Below, piece after piece: positions 22,873 through 35,200 of a stretch of 64,000 nucleotides of DNA. The DNA comes from Tricholomella constricta (taxonomy: Eukaryota; Basidiomycota; Agaricomycetes; Agaricales; Lyophyllaceae), in NCBI GenBank assembly GCA_013368375.1, contig JAACJP010000004.1, positions 1,178,001-1,242,000 on the forward strand. Direction: 5' to 3'. The stretch's first letter is position 1. Each line of letters begins with the position of its first letter. Both the position numbers and the translations under genes were made by a program. The notes under the pieces are model-generated. The model worked only from the letters and a program-made list of their open reading frames with translations, had not been told where the DNA came from and did not search any database.

Positions 22873-25800
22873 TTATGAGGACAGCCGCGGCGACGACAGC
22901 AGTAACGGCACCCCCGATGAGGCGGCTCTGCGTCCAAAGTCTCCATGCACATCCAGTAAAATTTTGAGGGCATTTCGCGCGCGGATCTTCGTCATGTCGT
23001 CTGCCCGTGAGGTAAGAGCAGTCATCACCTTGCGTGGTTTCTCCTCCCATGGATACTGGTCCGGAGTGAGCAAGCGAATATTGCCAAGCCAAATAAAAGA
23101 TAACTTACGGGCAACTGGACGCAGTGATTGCGGTGGCTATTAAAATACAGATCTAAGAATAACACATATTCACTCACGTAGGTTTTCAGGGTTTCGTATC
23201 CTAAGTATAGTAATTCGTCAGTAGCTTAAAATTGGTGTCGGTAACAAAAATATTACCAAGCAGTGTAAACCCAAACTGTGGACTGCTTCTTAGTACTCGG
23301 GCAGGTCCGCCCTTGAACAGAGCGCGGAAGCCTTCTTCTTTATCTGATGTTGCCTAGGTCAGTCGGAGCCTCCGTTGATCGATGGCAGTGCTCACAGATC
23401 TTGACAAACGCATCCTGCAAGCCCTTGTAAGGCGTTTGACCCTGTCTTGCTTCAACTTGAAGTCGCGTTTTCACAACGTCTAAGACATCAAAGTGTCTGT
23501 CAGCCTCCGGACAGGTAAATGATCGATTGATTCTGACCTGCTGGTGTTGTGAGGTATGCAGCGGGCATTCCACTGGACCGTTACAGAACCATCAAGAGAT
23601 GTCAATCAGGCAGATCAAAACAAGACGCACGCAATTCCGGCCGCTGAGAGGGTTTCGAGGAATGATAATTGCTTGCCGTTATAACCCTCGTTGAAAAGAT
23701 CTTTCTTTAAATGCCAGTAGGCCGTGAAATAGATGGCGGAAAATGGAATGTCACGAAGCAAACAAGCGCTGGCGCCCTTGTAAAGGCCAAGAATACCAAG
23801 TTGTCGGATGATGTGGACCGCGCCCTTGGGTACGGCGCCCTCCACCTTGGCCGCCTCACCCTGAATCTGTAAACGAATTTTTCTGGCGCAGAAAAGTCAG
23901 GTCATTCACCAATCAAGACAGGCTGTATCTTACACGATCTCCAGAGGATTTGTGAAGACCTAAATTCGTCGTAAACATCAAAATTATGTGGAGATAATCA
24001 CATCTGCGCATTACCACTTGACAGCCTCCGGCCATCCCTCCGGCGAACAGCTCCCAGCCGAGCTTGATGCGTCCAGTTTCCGGATCCGTAGCCCTCCCTC
24101 GGATGAGATCGTTTACCGTTAGTTTGATGGCCTTTTCGGGAGCGACACCCTATTATAGATTGTAGTGAGTAAACGCAAGACGAGTACGAAAATAGCAGCA
24201 CACACAATGAGTTGCGGGCCTAAGCCACGATAAAATCCGAGGAAGCCTTCGTTGCGGAAAATCTTGCGTGCGCAGTCTATGCTGTTTTTGTAGAGCAGCT
24301 GGCCCACAACGGTGCTTCGCTGATTCTGCATCCTAAAAAACATAAAGTAAATAAGTTATCATGCCACGAGCTCCATTGACGTACCGAGTCTACCAAGCAG
24401 CGAACAATGGTGTTGAGCCATGACTCCGGATAAATACATCCATAAACGCACCTTGACTGGAAATACGTTAGGATGGGATGCTGAAAATATTGAAAGCACT
24501 TACCCATATCAATGGGGTAGACGATTGTCGCACCAAAGGCTCCAGCGACACCTACAACCGATGAATATGGGAACGAATTTGAACTGAGAGTCACATACCG
24601 CCCAGTGCAAAGTTGTATGTGGAATGGAAAACGTCCTGCAAAAAGGAAGTGGTAGGTGGAGCAACCTGCGGTTCCAGCTCCTCATGTGGCGCCCTCCACC
24701 GTGGATCCAGCAGCTGAGCGAAGTCGATGAGCGCTAACCGTTGGGTGGCGACTCCTCGGCCAGCAAAGTGAAAGATTATCGATGCTTCCATCGGTGTGAA
24801 TAAAGAGTAGCGTGAACTCGAAGCGGAGTGATTCAAAAAATCGGATTGATCTATACGCCCGTCTTTGCTTTTAGCTGTTGCTTCGCGAATAATTCTGTTG
24901 ATCGGTGAGAAGGAGTCCAGGACAAAGCATGAAATTCACGACGAACCGTTCTACCATATCCATCTCTGAAATATGCGGTCAGCGCATGACGACAAGAGGT
25001 GCGAAGCTGACCTACGTCGAATCACATTATGGAACGCAATAACTTCCGAGTAAGATATCCGTTGTCCAGGGCTGAGGGTGCAAAGAGTGGGGAGCCTTTC
25101 TATGACTGCTTGTGAGAGTTTATGACCAGCGATTTCCTAATGACAATGATGAGATGTTTAGAAATGAACAACCGAGTAAAAACATGCTAGGATGATTCTT
25201 TTGAATTGTTCGGGACGAATGAATCCGTCCTGGTCGGCATCTAGATATTTAAAGGCTTGGCGAAGGCGCTCTCCTTGGAGGCCTTTCATAAGCTGTGTAA
25301 ATTCGTTATCTTTGTGGCGTCTTTAGTCCAGATTGTCAATTGAGGGGGGAAGTGACGTACATCCCAAAACATGCGTTCCGTTCCTTTTCCCGAGGTATAG
25401 TTTGATCCAGTCACTTGAATATGTTGCATGAGCTTGGGGCTCTAGGGAGCTAGAGAACGCTTACCAATCGAAATTGAAAGGTAGAGCGTCGGGTCCGACG
25501 TTCGCAGAAAAAACGTTCTTGAACTCGTCGTACGTGATATACCCGTCATTGTCCCTATAGTGGCAGGTATCGTCATCCGAGAGGTCAGTGAGTCTGTATA
25601 GCCAAGACGTACACGTCGAAGTACTGGAACGCCATCCAATAGTCCGCATCTGGTCGCTTTAACAGCGTCTCGAACACCGTGAAGTCATCCCAAGACACCA
25701 AGCCACGTCTGGATGTGTCGGCGACGCGAAAGAGGATCGCAAATTGAGCGCGTCCGATCTTGGTCAAGTCACCGGACGGCGCGATGGCATTGACGAAGCT

Positions 25801-26100
25801 CTCGGGATCTAGATACCTGGGAAGAGAAACCAAGAACGTCAGGCCTGGAACAACACCGGAGCGATGTGCCAGCAGGGACCATGTGCCATGTGACCGGGTG
25901 CTCGAGAACATGTTGAGAACTCACTTCTCGCCTTGAAGGTCGACTTTGGCATTAGAATCGAAGATCCTCCTCCAGCGTTTGAGTTCTCGTTCCGGAACAA
26001 CTAGAGCCGTTCGAACAGACTTGATAGCTGAGGCGGTCAAAGATACACCCCCTTCGGCATCGCAGTGAACGGTCGGGACGATACGGGACCAGGGCGCCAT
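22873..26100 (-). CDS. AGC1: Mitochondrial calcium-regulated aspartate/glutamate carrier (aralar/Agc1 type)
   Basis: A long multi-exon gene (more than ten exons). The N-terminal half holds EF-hands as in aralar/citrin: degenerate ones first, then a canonical loop [13 protein letters not shown] (spliced) and a later [13 protein letters not shown]. The landmark LPFNFDW lies between them, as in human aralar (LPFNWD). The C-terminal half has three mitochondrial carrier repeats. Their signatures are readable: YPIDMGK, then RMQNQR; TNPLEIVKIRLQ; and [12 protein letters not shown]. The carrier exchanges mitochondrial aspartate for cytosolic glutamate plus a proton across the inner membrane and feeds the malate-aspartate shuttle. 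The start was taken at 26100 (MAPWSRIV); an upstream ATG at 26283 would add 61 residues. The tail after the third repeat is short and basic. Confidence 0.92.
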
Positions 26101-26410
26101 GGTGGTTAGGTCTATCGTTGGGCAGGGTATGGAAGACAGATAGTGGGTATAACCAGGATAATAAAACCGTGGGCGGTAGAACGGAGTCTTGGTGGATGGG
26201 CCGCTTTTTTTTGTTGACGTGCTTAACGCTGCAGCTTTAACAGATGCCGTATTTGGTAATCCCAGCTTGATACAATCTCTCATTGGGCCAAATCACCCAC
26301 TTTTAGCCCGTTTGTGCCCTGATATGGCATGGTATTGCTCCGGGATAATTCCAAAAACGTGCGGATCAAAGTAAACCATCGGACATCCATCGGACATCTC
26401 CACATTATCA
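26101..26410. other. Intergenic, promoter of the aspartate/glutamate carrier
   Basis: 310 bases between the carrier start and the TRM5 stop. An in-frame extension of the carrier ORF covers 26101-26283, so part may be coding. Otherwise nothing recognised. Confidence 0.35.
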
Positions 26411-28261
26411 TTATCGTTGGGACCTCGACAATGCTACCTCAGACGGCAGTCTAAAGCTAATACAGTACATCTCCTTGTTGGGCGCAACGGAGCGCACTAG
26501 ATGCAGGCTGACGTCGGTAGTCAGCGCCGCCCCCAACTGCTCCTCGACCCTCTGCAAACAAGGGACGGAGTCAATATCGGAGCAAGAAAGTGACCGTGCC
26601 TTCAAACCTGTCGAATATCGGCCTCTGCCTTGGCCGGATCCAATTCCCGCGTAAAACAATGACAGTGAACCATCGGCATAACATCGTACACCTCACGCAA
26701 GCCCCCCGCGTCGTCTGACGCCAAAACCCCGCGAAATGCATCCAAGAACGTGATCGCAGAGTCAGGCAAGTTCATGACGAAATGGGATATCCGCCGTCGG
26801 GGCGGGCGCAGGGGCGATAGATCGTTACTCTTCGTTTTCCGGCGACGTGCGTGGTGCTCTTGCGTCTTGCTTAACGGCGGGCCCATGGAAGCACGGAAGG
26901 GATGGTCGGAGGATCGGCGGAACACGGAGCGTATAAAATCACGCCCATCTTCGCAGGAAACGCTGACGAGATTGTCTACCTATTGACATCGGTTGGCATA
27001 TGATCTTCACGAAGGGGATAGGACATACTCGGTTGTTTCGAACATTTGTGGCCAGGTATTTCGCGCTGTTGGGATTGAGGTCATTGGCAAACACCGCACA
27101 GCCCTTCTTTGCAGATGGCACACTGAAGGGACCAACACCGGCGAAAACATCCGCGATGACATCGTCATGATTGAATTTTCCAACGAGACGCGAATGCTCA
27201 GTGTGTAACCGCGAATTCCAGTATACTTCTCTGAAGTCAAACACAAAACTGCACTCCGTTTCTAGCTAAGTGGTTAAAAGAACGTTCAGGTCCGTGTTTC
27301 CGTTTCCAAGGAACGATAACGCACGTGTTCGACAACAAAGTCTGGTTCCCCCGCTATCAGCTCCATTTTGAAGAAGCGGAACTGTGAATCAATGGTGTCC
27401 AGCTTGTTCACGACAGTTCTGATTTTTTTGTTCTTCTGATGACATGCAAAGATAAGGCATGGCAATGTTCTGGGAATGAGCAAACCTCACATCAAGAATA
27501 ATCTGGCCAATGAGTTGCTTGAAGGGCAGATACTCGTCATTTAAATTCAGGTGGGCTGTATACGATGTTCACCTTCAGTTCGACGATCCTGTCGAATGGA
27601 GAAAGACTCACCGATGTGCCCAGTCGCTGCGAAACCACTGGGCGCCCCATCTCTCAATGTCTCTGGAAGCACAGCCCGGATGATCTCGTCTAGGGCAACG
27701 AAATGAAAAACTCGCTTGACAAAGGGTCTGCAAGACGCACCAGCAGTCCAATAGTGATAGTCTAAAGTGATCGTGTACGGCACCAATCCCTTAGCCTCAG
27801 TTTCCAAAAACTTTAATGCATCCGGTGAAAGTTCAGCTGGCTTGCAGTGGTCCACTTCAAACATACGACCAAGTGGGTATGGAGAACTGCGTACCTTTGT
27901 CAGATACCCTGAGTAGGACAAGACGGTTATTCTGTGGGTCTGATGGGTCGACGTCTACGCTCCGGATTTTGGGCAGATCCATGAGAGATCTTGAGAGTGA
28001 CGAGACGTATAAGAAGTACAGTCTGGAGATTAAGCAAACGCACCTTTTCATCTCTGGAGCCTTCAGTATGCGTCCCGTCTTTGCCGCAGGAGCCCTCACG
28101 GCTAGAATGTCGAACTGTTTTGTAAAAACATCACGGTTGAAGGTGCTGAGGGACGGCAAGATATGGTAATCAGGTGGGGTGGCGTCTAGGGATATTGAAC
28201 GAGACATGAAGCGCAGCGAAGACAGGAAATGTGATGGATGACTTCTGAGAACTCGCAACAT
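26411..28261 (-). CDS. TRM5: tRNA (guanine-37-N1)-methyltransferase Trm5
   Basis: About 500 residues in several exons. Trm5 methylates N1 of G37 next to the anticodon using S-adenosylmethionine, which prevents frameshifting. The SAM-binding core is plain: FDFREVYWNSRLHTEH, then DVFAGVGPFSVPSAKKG and ANDLNPNSAKYLATNV. The NLP motif of the active site appears as VMNLPDSAI. The C-terminal VHCHCFTRE and the N-terminal D1-like region (NRDVFTKQFDILAV) also match. The first ATG (28261) gives an 18-residue extension MLRVLRSHPSHFLSSLRF before the second Met of MSRSISLD. It is rich in Arg, Leu and Ser and lacks acidic residues, as in mitochondrial presequences. An internal stretch of about 35 basic residues (HHARRRKTKSN) is an insertion relative to yeast Trm5. 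Confidence 0.93.
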
Positions 28262-29293
28262 GACACATGTGCAAGCTGTGTGCAAGTACCGTGTTCAGAT
28301 TTGGACGCGGGTGAGGCCAAGCACGCACAAATATACGCGTGCTGGCAACCCTCATAAGATGGCAGGTTTACCGCCTCAGAGTGTCCTAGAGCATGTCGTC
28401 GACGTACAGTCATTCACCGGTCCTTGAGACACCCAAATAAAGAAGAGCATCGGAAAAATCATTGTTAAGAGCTACATACAGAAAAGAGTACTGAAACTAT
28501 AGGTTACTATATAATGATGTACTGTAGTGGTATCAAACTCGAATACACAAATAAAAGGATGTCAAAAAGAAACATCTGTCGGTGAGTCTGTTATCAACGA
28601 AATTTCTGTCCTTGAGACAGGGTCCACAAGCAAGTCACATCAGAGTGACAGCCAAATTGGGTGCTGATGTCATCGCCTGATCGATCGCGTTCAACCTTCA
28701 TCGTCGTCTGAGTCGCTACTCTCCATATCATCCTCACTCTCATGGACCTCATCTTGCTCCGCATCTGCCACAGAAGCTGCTTGTGCAGTGCCCCTCTTGG
28801 TCCATGCCATCACAGATCGAATGTCGCTCCTCGGGCCGTGTGTCGTGTCGCGTCGCGTTGTTGGTGGGACAGTGATGCCGGCGATCTGTCCGAAAATGGG
28901 AATGTGTGATGTGACAAGCATCAGCTTTGCCTGACGTCGCTGTACACACCTGTACACCTCATTGTTGCTCTTCCCCAGTGTCATGGTGCTCTAGATACAC
29001 AACACTTTGCACCAGAGTCAAGTTAATTATGTATCAGAACAATATAACACAAAATTTTGGTGCTGGATGATGTGTATCTATAGAGGATTTAGGTTGAAAA
29101 TTGACAAATTTCGAGATTTCTGATTGATCTCTTTCTACCATCTCCAAAACAAGAACTACGGGCTCTAGGTTTTGCAATCAAGCAGTTGATATATCATTCT
29201 GTCCTATGAAAAAAACTCCGAGAGGATTGAGCCAGAAATGGGTGCAAAATCAGCCTTTGTATCAAGGACCGATGGTGTCTCAAGGACCGGTGA
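28262..29293. promoter_or_regulatory. Divergent intergenic region between TRM5 and the TatD gene
   Basis: About 1 kb between divergent genes. It contains one candidate small minus-strand ORF (listed separately at 28691-28984) and, near 29258-29290, two copies of TCAAGGACCG 20 bp apart just upstream of the TatD start. No RNA gene seen. Confidence 0.4.
28691..28984 (-). CDS. Hypothetical small protein with acidic C-terminus
   Basis: A 97-codon frame in the TRM5-TatD intergenic region. The product begins MTLGKSNNEVYRCVQRR and ends in an acidic, Ser-rich tail (DEVHESEDDMESSDSDDDEG). No domain recognised. The strongly biased tail argues for a coding origin, but it could be a remnant of a larger gene or of a transposon ORF. 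No splice partners were identified. Confidence 0.3.
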   Translation of the reverse strand: MTLGKSNNEVYRCVQRRQAKLMLVTSHIPIFGQIAGITVPPTTRRDTTHGPRSDIRSVMAWTKRGTAQAASVADAEQDEVHESEDDMESSDSDDDEG

Positions 29294-32200
29294 ATGACTG
29301 TACATTGCCATCCCACAGATTCTCCTTTTATTTCTGCCGACTCCATAGCACGTCTGCAGATCACTATCTGCGCCATGTCAACAATGCAATCCGATCAGCA
29401 TCTTGTACGCGACCTGGCCCTCGCCCACCCATCCAAGGTCGTCCCATGTTTCGGTCAGCGCCCGGTCGTCCCGTGGGCCCTCCCACATCACGCCCACGCT
29501 GAACGTGAAACCCTCTACAGGCTACACAACCAGGAGTTAGATTGAGGTAGCGGTGGGATCGTCTGATACATGATAGACCGAGTATCAAATCTCTGGTCGC
29601 CTTGGTCCGTTTATGAGATGGTCTTGATCTGGACGGATTGTGGTGAATCCCAGCCCAAACCTGGCGCAACCTTCAGGCCCGGCTGAACCGGGGGTAAACC
29701 TGAGCCACGTTACTTCTCACGCCAGGCGCGGGCGCGGCAAAACAAACCTCAATCGCTCCATCCACCGTCACGTATACGCGGCGCAGACTGCGCTTGCGCT
29801 CAGCTGTCGTCTTCCCTGTTAGAATCTGGTACTACTTCTGTATCATTTGGAGATCCTATTGTCTTTACACTTGAGTCAGGACTAGTTTTTCAATCAAATC
29901 CCTCGTTGAGATCTCAGGGCCAGTTTTCTGAGGCAGCAATTTCAAATGGCACTATCGGGAGTTTATCGGGACGGCTCTCGAGATGGACTCTGGGGCTCCA
30001 ACTGATTCATTACACCATGTTGCATCCAGAAGGCAGGAGAACACAGGCTCTTCAGAATCCGGAAGGTATGAGTTTACTCTTGAAAATTCTTATTGATCTG
30101 AGAACGTTGCATCAGTCTGGACTGCGGGAGATGGCCCATTCAAAAATCAATGGCGGTGTACAATCTGCAAAGATACAGCCTGGCGAGACCTCAGGAGTGC
30201 TGTTCGTCATGAACAGATCCAAAAGCATCAGGATGCCTTGTCATTTTATCAAACTCGACCGAGCTCGAGTGCAACAGATCCGCCGCTTGCTCAATCAGCT
30301 CGTTATCAGGAAACATCCACGAGCCGACTCATGCCAGGTGTTCTCGCACAAGTAATGCAGCAACTGCATGACCCGCACTCAGCGGCGGTTACGGGACTTA
30401 TGCCAAACTCGCGAGCGCCCCCGATGGCGGTTGCGGACATGGCGCTGGATTGGACTCCAATCTGTCGCGACAAATTACCTCGAGACAATTGCATGGATGT
30501 TGATGATTCCAGCATTGCATGGTCGCCAGAAGATCCCGAGTCACAGGGTAAGCCTTTCTCGTCGCAATGCAGTAAATTGGTTGGGACTCACGCGGGGCCG
30601 ATCTTAGATGACGTTACTTTTGGCGCGCCGCGAGCACGCAGCTCGCATCACCTCGACGAGTCCGTCGACTCAAATTGGTTCCCCTGGGAGGACAAGCAGG
30701 TTTGTATGATTTTCTCTCAACAACAATCGTCGTTCACGATCCGACAAAGACATGCCTCCTGGACATACTAAAACATCTTCCCCGTTCGACGTTCTCCGAC
30801 TCTCAGATGGAATCCATTCTCGCGGTCATGGAAGGGCTCGGCGTTCATCACCTTCCATCGATCGACGATCTGAAAAAGGTAGACGAGAAACAGCAGGCAT
30901 TCTGCGGAATCCCCACCATCCAGTATCAGGGAAAGCTGGGACATACATATTTTGTCAATCACCTCGGCTCTATCGTTGCACAGGTTTGTTTGAAGTTGTC
31001 GATGAGACAATGTATCTCCGATGATTGTTCATATCACACAGGAAAAAGCGAATCCCCTCATAGGTCCTTTCATTCGACACTATCCCGAGGATTCAGGACA
31101 GCATCTCGAGGAGCCCTGGCAAGCAAAGCGCTGGCTTGAAGAGATCGATCCAGCACTTGCGACACCCATGATCCGCATCGGCCAACAGGACTACTACACG
31201 TTCGAGCCAGCCAAACTCATCACAGGGGAGATCGTCGTCCCAGAACGCTGGTTTACACGCCACATCAATGGCGAAGACATCTTCTTTGCGAAAGCATTCC
31301 GCGTAGATATTCTACGGAGCGTCGACGGGGATAACTTGGGTTTTATCGTGATCGAGCATTCTCGGATCGAGATCATGGCGTCTGACTTGCAGCTTTCAAT
31401 GCCATTCCTAGTCCAGACTTTTCATTCGGATGGATTACCAGACCCTAGAAAAATCATTGGTACGTGGCTGCATGGAATTCCAGACAAACGGAGCGTTCTA
31501 ACACATCGGCAGGATCGATTCTCCAGGCAGGATCAGGGATCACACCCTGGAACCATACCAATCCTGCTGAGGGGAACAGGTATCGATTACTTGCGAAGGG
31601 CCATCGTGTTCTTTCGTACCCGATATGGCTCTATTGCGACGACACGTCGGGCAATGTCTCCAAAAAATGGAACAAACACAATTCATTTCTCTTTACGAGC
31701 GCTGGTCTGCCACGCTCTATGGCTCATAAGGAGACAAATATACATTTCTTAACCACCTCTAACATTGCGCCACCACTAGAGATGCTCGATGGCATCGTTG
31801 ACCAACTTGAGTACGTGCTTTCATTCGAATTCTCGACATCAAATTCATATCACTGTAGGGAGTCACAAGAGCATGGTGTATGGGCCTGGGACGCAGCAAC
31901 ACAAGAAATGGTACTCCTGATCATCATTGTCCTCGCGATGCTAGGCGACAATCCAATGCAGAGTGAACTTGCATGTCATATCGGGCTGAAGGGCAAGTTT
32001 TTTTGTCGTAATTGCTGGGTCAAGGGTTCCGACCAGACTGAGTCGCCACCAACCACAACCCACGGACACGTCACGCCTGTCGCCGCGAATGCCGACACCG
32101 TTTCTAACCATTCTGACAGCAGTCTTGGCAGCAGGAACTCATCGCGATCTTCGTTATCCAGCGGTGCCTCGGACACGGTAAAGCCGACCTCTCAAAAGCG

Positions 32201-35200
32201 CCCTCGCAAAGAAACAATGCAGCAGATGGTTGAACGTGCTACTAGATTTCTTGGGGTGCGAACTTTTGTTAATTCATGTCCAGTGCGCTCAACTAATTAA
32301 AGGCTGTGCCACTCGTAGGAGAACGCACCTCGAAGTCGAAATGAAACAATGGGCACTCTGCGCTCGATGTTCGATGATGCATGTCAGGTCGGCGGAAAAA
32401 CACGATACGGCGCTGCGAAAACACGTTATGGGCTGAAGGACAACGTTCTCGAATTTTTTACCAATCAAATCTTCAATTTTCGACAGAAGCTAAGGGGATC
32501 TCAGGACGAGAAGGAGAAGAAGGTTCGTGAGATGATTGAGAAGGATATTCCGAGAGATCCATTTAGTCCTGTTTGGAGGATCAAAGGTTTGTTCAGTCCA
32601 CCGTTTTGTTGAACTTTTCCAACTGAGATATTTCGACTTCAAGGACTCGATCCTCATCAAGATACCCCGGTTGAAATTCTCCATGTCATACTGCTTGGTT
32701 TTGTCAAGTATCTCTGGCGTGACGCAATTTCGCGTCTCTCCACAGAGCAGAAGGAAATTCTCGTATCCCGTCTTAACTCTCTCAATGTTTCCGGACTTGG
32801 TTTCTCTCGATTGTCGGGGCAGACTCTCGTCCAATTCTCTGGCTCTTTGACTGGTCGAGACTTTCGGGCGATAAGTCAAGTTGCGCCATTTGTGCTCTAT
32901 GATCTGGTTCCCGAGGAGTGCTTTCAGACATGGGTAGCATTGTCAGCTGCGATCCCATTGATATGGCAGCCCGTGATTGAAAAGTTGAATGTCCATTTGG
33001 TCAGGTTCCTCATTTGATCATCGAGCAATGTGTTTGACTTCTTTTCAGGCTGCAATGCACGATGCCATTGAGCATTTCCTTGACTGCACGGCACGGTGGA
33101 CTCCTCGATGGTTTAATAAGCCAAAATTTCACATTGTTCGCCATCTTATGCCTCACGTCCAGAGATTTGGCCCTGCAATTCTCTTTGCAACCGAGGGTTT
33201 CGAAGCATTCAATGCTGTGATTCGCAACCATAGTGTACACTCTAATCGCCTCGCTCCTTCTCGGGACATTGGGCGAAGTATGGCTAGACATAATCGTGTT
33301 CGCCATATCTTGTCGGGAGGCTTTTTTATTCCCCGTCCTCAGGCTGACTCGACGGAGAAGCCTCATCTTCCCTTCAGCGACGATTCACAAGACTGGAAGG
33401 CAGCGGGCCCAGCTCCAAGGGCATTTTGTCAACCCAGGATAACACGCCGGAATGTGTTTGCTGATATGCTTGGTTTTTCTGTCCAAGATGAGAGCCGCAG
33501 TCCAGGTAAGCGTCACCAGCTTCATAATGTCTTCTACACTGACGAAATCGTCCAGGTGACTGCGACGGCATCATTCTCCGAGACGTGAAATATGGTTCAA
33601 CAAAGGCTGGAAAGTTTGCTCTGTCCCTCACTTCCAGCTCTACCCTGCACGACATGCGCTTGAGCACATATAAGTCGGTCATTGCTCAGAATGGTGATGT
33701 TTGTCCTCTCACGTCTTTTGTTCTTGTGCGGCGCGGTGCGGGTGCCCCAATGATTGCTCGAATATTGGAGATTCTTCAGTTGCATCGCCCTGGTGTGCAT
33801 TCTGAAGGAGGTGCTAGCATGCTCCTTGTAGAAGACTATCGCATTGCAGGAATTTCCCCCGTCTACGTCCTTCCTATGATTCAGAAACAATCCCTGGTAT
33901 TGGTTCAGGATCCGAAAGTAAGTACCTTTCTGCTGACACATGTCACATTTACTAAGGTCGAGCGGCGAGCATAGTCGATACTCTGCAGTGTCAATGTGCA
34001 GCACAACTGCGCTGCAAACCACTGCGATTTATCAGCCACTGAAATTATACATGAGGAGCGACAAATTACTGAGCGGACACGCCGGGCGGTCAAACACTTT
34101 TCCCCCCAAGATATTGTTCTTAACACATCGCAAATGCGCAACGCCCTTCATGTTCAACACTTTCGAATTCCACCACTTCGACTGGACCGTGCAAAGGCTA
34201 TTCTTGAGGGCGCGACTCGGGAGACAAATCAACAAAAGGCAAAGGAACAGTTGAACTCTGGAGGCTCCTTGATCACTGGACGGGGCCGTGGGCGTGGGCG
34301 TGGACGTGGACGCGGTGGTACACCTTTATCGCGTTCTGTTCAATCCAACTCTTTGCCTGGGTCCCGGTCATGAACTTTGTTATTTTCCTCGCGACGCGGT
34401 GTCGCGTCGCGTCACGCTCACGTTACTTCGTTTATTGATCTCATTTATCAAAAGCTCATAAATTGTTGCTCCACCACAGGCCATTCCTTGTCTCTTTTCC
34501 ACCACCATGTCGCTTTTTCAATTCTCCCCTCGATCTCCTTCCAGCAGAACCTATCATCCAGAGGACCTGCCGCTATCCGACCATGATTTCGACCAATCTC
34601 AGGATTTTAATAACAATAACAATTGCACTGCGGCTGTTAATGCAGCTGAGCTCACGCGGAAGGCAAAAGCACTCAAATCCTGGTGTGACCGCCTCGCAAA
34701 TACGCTTTCTCTGAAAGCCCCACAGCTTGCTGACCTTTATGGAATGATTGACGTGAGCTTTACCTTGCTGACCTTGTATCAATTTTGACGTTCGACAAAT
34801 AGCTTGGCCGTGACTTCCAGGAGGCTGACATGCGCTTGCGGATTTATGCTCAGGCATCCACTCTCCAAGTTCTCAACGCCATCGAGGGACAAACCATCCA
34901 GTATCTAGCCTTCAAAGAAACACTCGATGAAGTAAAAGAAGTCATTGGTGCGGGCAAATTTGTGATAACTCGTGCGCAATCCGTATGTCTCTCCTGCTTT
35001 CATATATATATCTCCATTTCACCGTCAATATCTTCCAGGAGAACCTTATTGTCTATGCAAAAGATTTCATGTTCAACCCATCGAGGACGAAGTATATGGT
35101 GGTGCATCATGAACTCATCGTAAGGTGCCTTTCGATGGTGCTTTCATTTGGTGCTGACGTAGTTTTACAGGACTTCCTGGAGGCCAATGCTCAACGGCTA

